In this document: positions 28,824 through 30,824 of the stretch, piece by piece | Layout of the letters: each line of letters begins with the position of its first letter | Position numbering within the stretch: the stretch's first letter is position 1 | IMG/VR virus record: IMGVR_UViG_3300044638_001854 | Span: 1-30,824 of that record | Reading direction: 5' to 3' (one strand) | DNA: 30,824 nt | Source of the DNA: a virus | Translations under genes and position numbers: made by a program | Notes under the pieces: model-generated | Seen by the model: the letters and a program-made list of their open reading frames with translations, nothing else | The model's database searches: none | Told to the model about the DNA's origin: nothing

Positions 28824-29999
28824 CACCACAAGATACTTACCCGAGTTGCTGACGGCCAATTTGTTGACGGCCACATAGCGGAGCGCATCGCAGGCGTGGT
28901 TGTAGGAATCTATCGGGACCCCCGTGTCCTTCCCGTCCTTGTCGGTCGCCCAAGTGTACGAGCGGAGTTCTTTAATCAGGTTGGTGGAATCTTTTGTAAC
29001 ATGGAGGTTGAACCGCTTCACGATGTCAATACCCTGCCTTACCGAATCGGGTCCCTTGGATGCGGGCTTGATGTTGAATCCGAGGCGGTAGATTTCCTCG
29101 ATGCTCTTGGGTTCTGCAGAATCGGCCACGATTTCCCACGCCCTTGTGATGCCGAACTCCTTCAAGCGGACGGCGATATCCGAGTTGGTCAGCCCCCGAT
29201 GGTAGAGCAACTCATGCACAAACAAGTCGTCCCCCCTGCGGTACACGGCGACCAAGGCCGTCGGGTCGTTGCTGAACCCCCAGTCAAGCCCGTAGGCGAC
29301 GAACTTCATCGTGCTTGGGTCTATACCCTCAACCACCGTATAGTCCCCGTATATCGCCCCTTGGAGCGTCCCGACTTGACCGAGGCCGTACACCTTCCAC
29401 CAGTTGGCCCAGTAGGCCGAATGCTCCGCTTTGGCTCGGTTTAGTTCTATATCGTTCCGAATCGTATCAGGAAGCGCTTCGTTGTCTTGGTAGGTGAGTA
29501 TTAGAAACTCCGCATCCGCTTCGGGCAAGACCTCCGTGTGCGCCCAAAATTCGTGGGTGGGGTTGAAGTCGATGTAAATCTCCTGACTGGTACGAATCGC
29601 CAACTGGTAGTAGGAATCGAAGTCGATGTTGTTCGCCTCGTTGATGTAGAGGACCTGCCGCCTTGCCCCTCGGAGGCGGGCTTCCGAATCAGCGGAAAAG
29701 AACTCAATGGTGGACCCGTTGGCGAAGTTGTACTGCAGTAGGGTCTTGTTCCACCTATCGGGAACCCACCTGTGGGTCCATTGCATAATCTTGGCGAAAT
29801 CCTTGATGGCTCCCCGTCGTAGGTGAGGGACGGATTCGCTGACCACGGATATCTCCGACTTAGGGTGTCGAGCGGCATGGTCAATCAGGACCGCAAGGAT
29901 GCCGAAGGTTTTGCTCGCACTTGTCCCGCCTTGTATGACTTTCTTCCGAGCGGTCATCGCCCGAATCTTCTTGATGGCGGTGGTGTACTTAAAGTCCAT
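28821..29999 (-). CDS. terL: Terminase large subunit
   Basis: From the ATG at 29999 the product is 392 residues. The ATPase domain has Walker A GGTSASKT (about 24-31) and Walker B VLYINE (about 116-121). The nuclease domain has acidic residues at GLDWGF (about D239), IVADSAEP (about D293) and SYNHACDALRY (about D371). It pumps DNA into proheads and cuts concatemers. A TTG at 30020 adds 7 residues and deepens the overlap with the small-subunit gene; either start is possible. The type resembles PBSX-family large terminases. Confidence 0.93.
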   Translation of the reverse strand: MDFKYTTAIKKIRAMTARKKVIQGGTSASKTFGILAVLIDHAARHPKSEISVVSESVPHLRRGAIKDFAKIMQWTHRWVPDRWNKTLLQYNFANGSTIEFFSADSEARLRGARRQVLYINEANNIDFDSYYQLAIRTSQEIYIDFNPTHEFWAHTEVLPEADAEFLILTYQDNEALPDTIRNDIELNRAKAEHSAYWANWWKVYGLGQVGTLQGAIYGDYTVVEGIDPSTMKFVAYGLDWGFSNDPTALVAVYRRGDDLFVHELLYHRGLTNSDIAVRLKEFGITRAWEIVADSAEPKSIEEIYRLGFNIKPASKGPDSVRQGIDIVKRFNLHVTKDSTNLIKELRSYTWATDKDGKDTGVPIDSYNHACDALRYVAVNKLAVSNSGKYLVV

Positions 30000-30402
30000 C
30001 CCCGAAGAGGGGTTGCTCAATGGTTACGCTGGTCTCCTGCTTATCTACCAAGCCAAGAAGGCGGGATGCGATGTTGGCCGAGTAAACGCCCGAACTTGCA
30101 CCCTCCAGCATATCCTTGTCGCAGGTGGCCCGTATGCGTGTAATGATTGGGGAAAACCCTTTGTGCATCTCCGATGTGCCCTTCCTATAGTCCGAAAGGT
30201 CAAAGCAGACCCCGTTCTCCGCAAGCCATCCCTCAAAGCCCCGAAAGGTGATAGGCCGCTCCTTGTCCCTGTAAACCATGACCCCATCCTTGCCGACATA
30301 GTCCTGCACTCGGTACGGGTTGGCCTTGTTCTCGGCCCTGTACTTTTCAAACGCCTCCCATAGTTCTTCGGGGGTATTCCATATTGGGGGACGGCCTGCC
30401 AT
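29989..30402 (-). CDS. terS: Terminase small subunit (gp3-like packaging protein)
   Basis: The 137-residue protein begins MAGRPPIWNTPEELWEAFEK, a pattern typical of phage DNA-packaging gp3-like small terminases. RPITFRGFEGWLAENGVCFD follows as the probable helix-turn-helix for recognising the packaging site, and a helical C-terminus with MLEGASSGVYSANIASRLLG. It overlaps the large-subunit gene and the next small gene by a few bases, as usual. It would bind the pac or cos site and load the large subunit. Confidence 0.87.
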   Translation of the reverse strand: MAGRPPIWNTPEELWEAFEKYRAENKANPYRVQDYVGKDGVMVYRDKERPITFRGFEGWLAENGVCFDLSDYRKGTSEMHKGFSPIITRIRATCDKDMLEGASSGVYSANIASRLLGLVDKQETSVTIEQPLFGDGL

Positions 30403-30590
30403 CAGTATTCTATTTTATCAATCAGTTCGTCAATCTTGTCCACAATCTTCATCTTCACCGCAAAGGCGTTCGGCGAGTTGGAATCCTCCACCGCCCCGAT
30501 GCAGTCGCAGAGGGTCGTGATGACCATCATCAGCGAATCCATGCGGGCTTGGACTTGGGCCTCATCGTTGGGGGCTTTGGTTGAGGGCAT
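30402..30590 (-). CDS. Hypothetical protein, 62 aa, before the terminase genes
   Basis: The product is a small helical protein (MPSTKAPNDEAQVQARMDSL, then MKIVDKIDELIDKIEY) with two Cys residues in TLCDCIG. Its stop overlaps the small-terminase ATG and its start overlaps the preceding gene by 29 nt. The packing suggests it is translated with the packaging genes. Function unknown. Confidence 0.7.
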   Translation of the reverse strand: MPSTKAPNDEAQVQARMDSLMMVITTLCDCIGAVEDSNSPNAFAVKMKIVDKIDELIDKIEY

Positions 30591-30824
30591 GGGTAACGGT
30601 GTGGTGGTTGGCTTCGGCGAACTGGTCCGCCTCTTGGTAAATGTATTGGAGGGCCGATTTTACGCAGTCAGCGCACCACCAATTCGTGTTCGGTCGTCCG
30701 TGGGCCACGAGGATGGTCTGCAAGTCGTGGACCGCTTCGGGGGACAACCGCATGAACAGGGCGGCCTGATATTGGTCCCAATAGTGGCGGTGCTTGGTTG
30801 CCAGCAGGTACTCGTCTTGGGTCA
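30562..30824 (-). CDS. Hypothetical Cys-containing protein, 5' end cut by the window edge
   Basis: The frame is open to the right edge and reads (x)TQDEYLLATKHRHYWDQYQA, then ALFMRLSPEAVHDLQTIL, NWWCADCVKSALQYIYQ and ends NQSPQR. The first visible bases are TG followed by ACC, so the start codon is probably an ATG whose A is the next base outside the window. An internal ATG at 30753 gives only 63 residues and is less likely. The CADC pair could bind a metal. Small proteins of this look often precede terminase genes in Bacteroidota phages. Confidence 0.68.
   Translation of the reverse strand, partial: TQDEYLLATKHRHYWDQYQAALFMRLSPEAVHDLQTILVAHGRPNTNWWCADCVKSALQYIYQEADQFAEANHHTVTHALNQSPQR

Noticed and set aside
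1-30824. CRISPR array, diversity-generating retroelement, integrase, transposase or insertion sequence
   Set aside because: No regularly spaced repeats, reverse transcriptase, recombinase or transposase motifs were seen on either strand.

Overview
The window is a 30.8 kb stretch of a tailed double-stranded DNA phage (or prophage), read almost entirely from the minus strand. The host is probably a member of Bacteroidota. Three things point there. The primase has the BT4734/VirE domain layout common in that phylum. Start codons are preceded by A/C-rich, Shine-Dalgarno-free leaders. Several intergenic gaps carry TAnnTTTG boxes, the Bacteroidota -7 promoter element. A tape-measure protein, a lambda G/GT-type tail chaperone and an HK97-gp10-like tail-completion protein, with no sheath gene, suggest a long non-contractile tail. 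No integrase, excisionase or DNA polymerase gene is visible, so lifestyle cannot be settled here.

Layout, left to right. (1) 1-7354, minus strand: replication, recombination and regulation. Genes are a VRR-NUC nuclease (cut by the window edge), an SF2 helicase, a BT4734-type primase-helicase, a small SSB-like protein, tandem winged-helix regulators, a Rad52-like annealing protein and small unknowns. A repeat-rich AT-rich gap at 1731-1998 is a candidate origin or operator. (2) 7355-8201: a divergent control region and the only plus-strand unit, a small unknown gene plus a T7-lysozyme-like amidase endolysin. (3) 8202-8472: an intergenic region with a 148-nt minus-strand tRNA-like element beside a 14-bp direct repeat, the other copy of which is the 3' end of the next gene. 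(4) 8473-16108, minus: metallophosphoesterase, membrane/coiled-coil protein, holin, fibre-like and minor structural proteins, a head-tail connector and a portal fused to extra domains. (5) 16140-20081, minus: glycosyltransferase with its own control region, probable major tail protein, major capsid protein, scaffold and XkdF-like protease. (6) 20099-26547, minus: tape measure, two tail proteins, tail completion and the frameshifted tail chaperones. (7) 26544-28583, minus: a methyltransferase, two glycosyltransferase-like proteins and a tiny membrane protein. (8) 28580-30824, minus: a small conserved protein, large and small terminase and two small genes, the last cut by the edge.

How the parts fit: transcription enters from the right with packaging genes and runs through sugar-modification, tail, capsid, portal, fibre and lysis genes to a convergent end near 8.2-8.5 kb. 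The early block is read in the same direction from about 7.4 kb leftward. The structural order (terminase, tail, protease, scaffold, capsid, portal) is not the canonical terminase-portal-protease-capsid-tail order. The least explained elements are the tRNA-like RNA and its neighbouring repeat, the repeat array at 1.7-2.0 kb, two leaders in which an intrinsic terminator sits just before a start codon, and the glycosyltransferase/methyltransferase genes embedded among virion genes.
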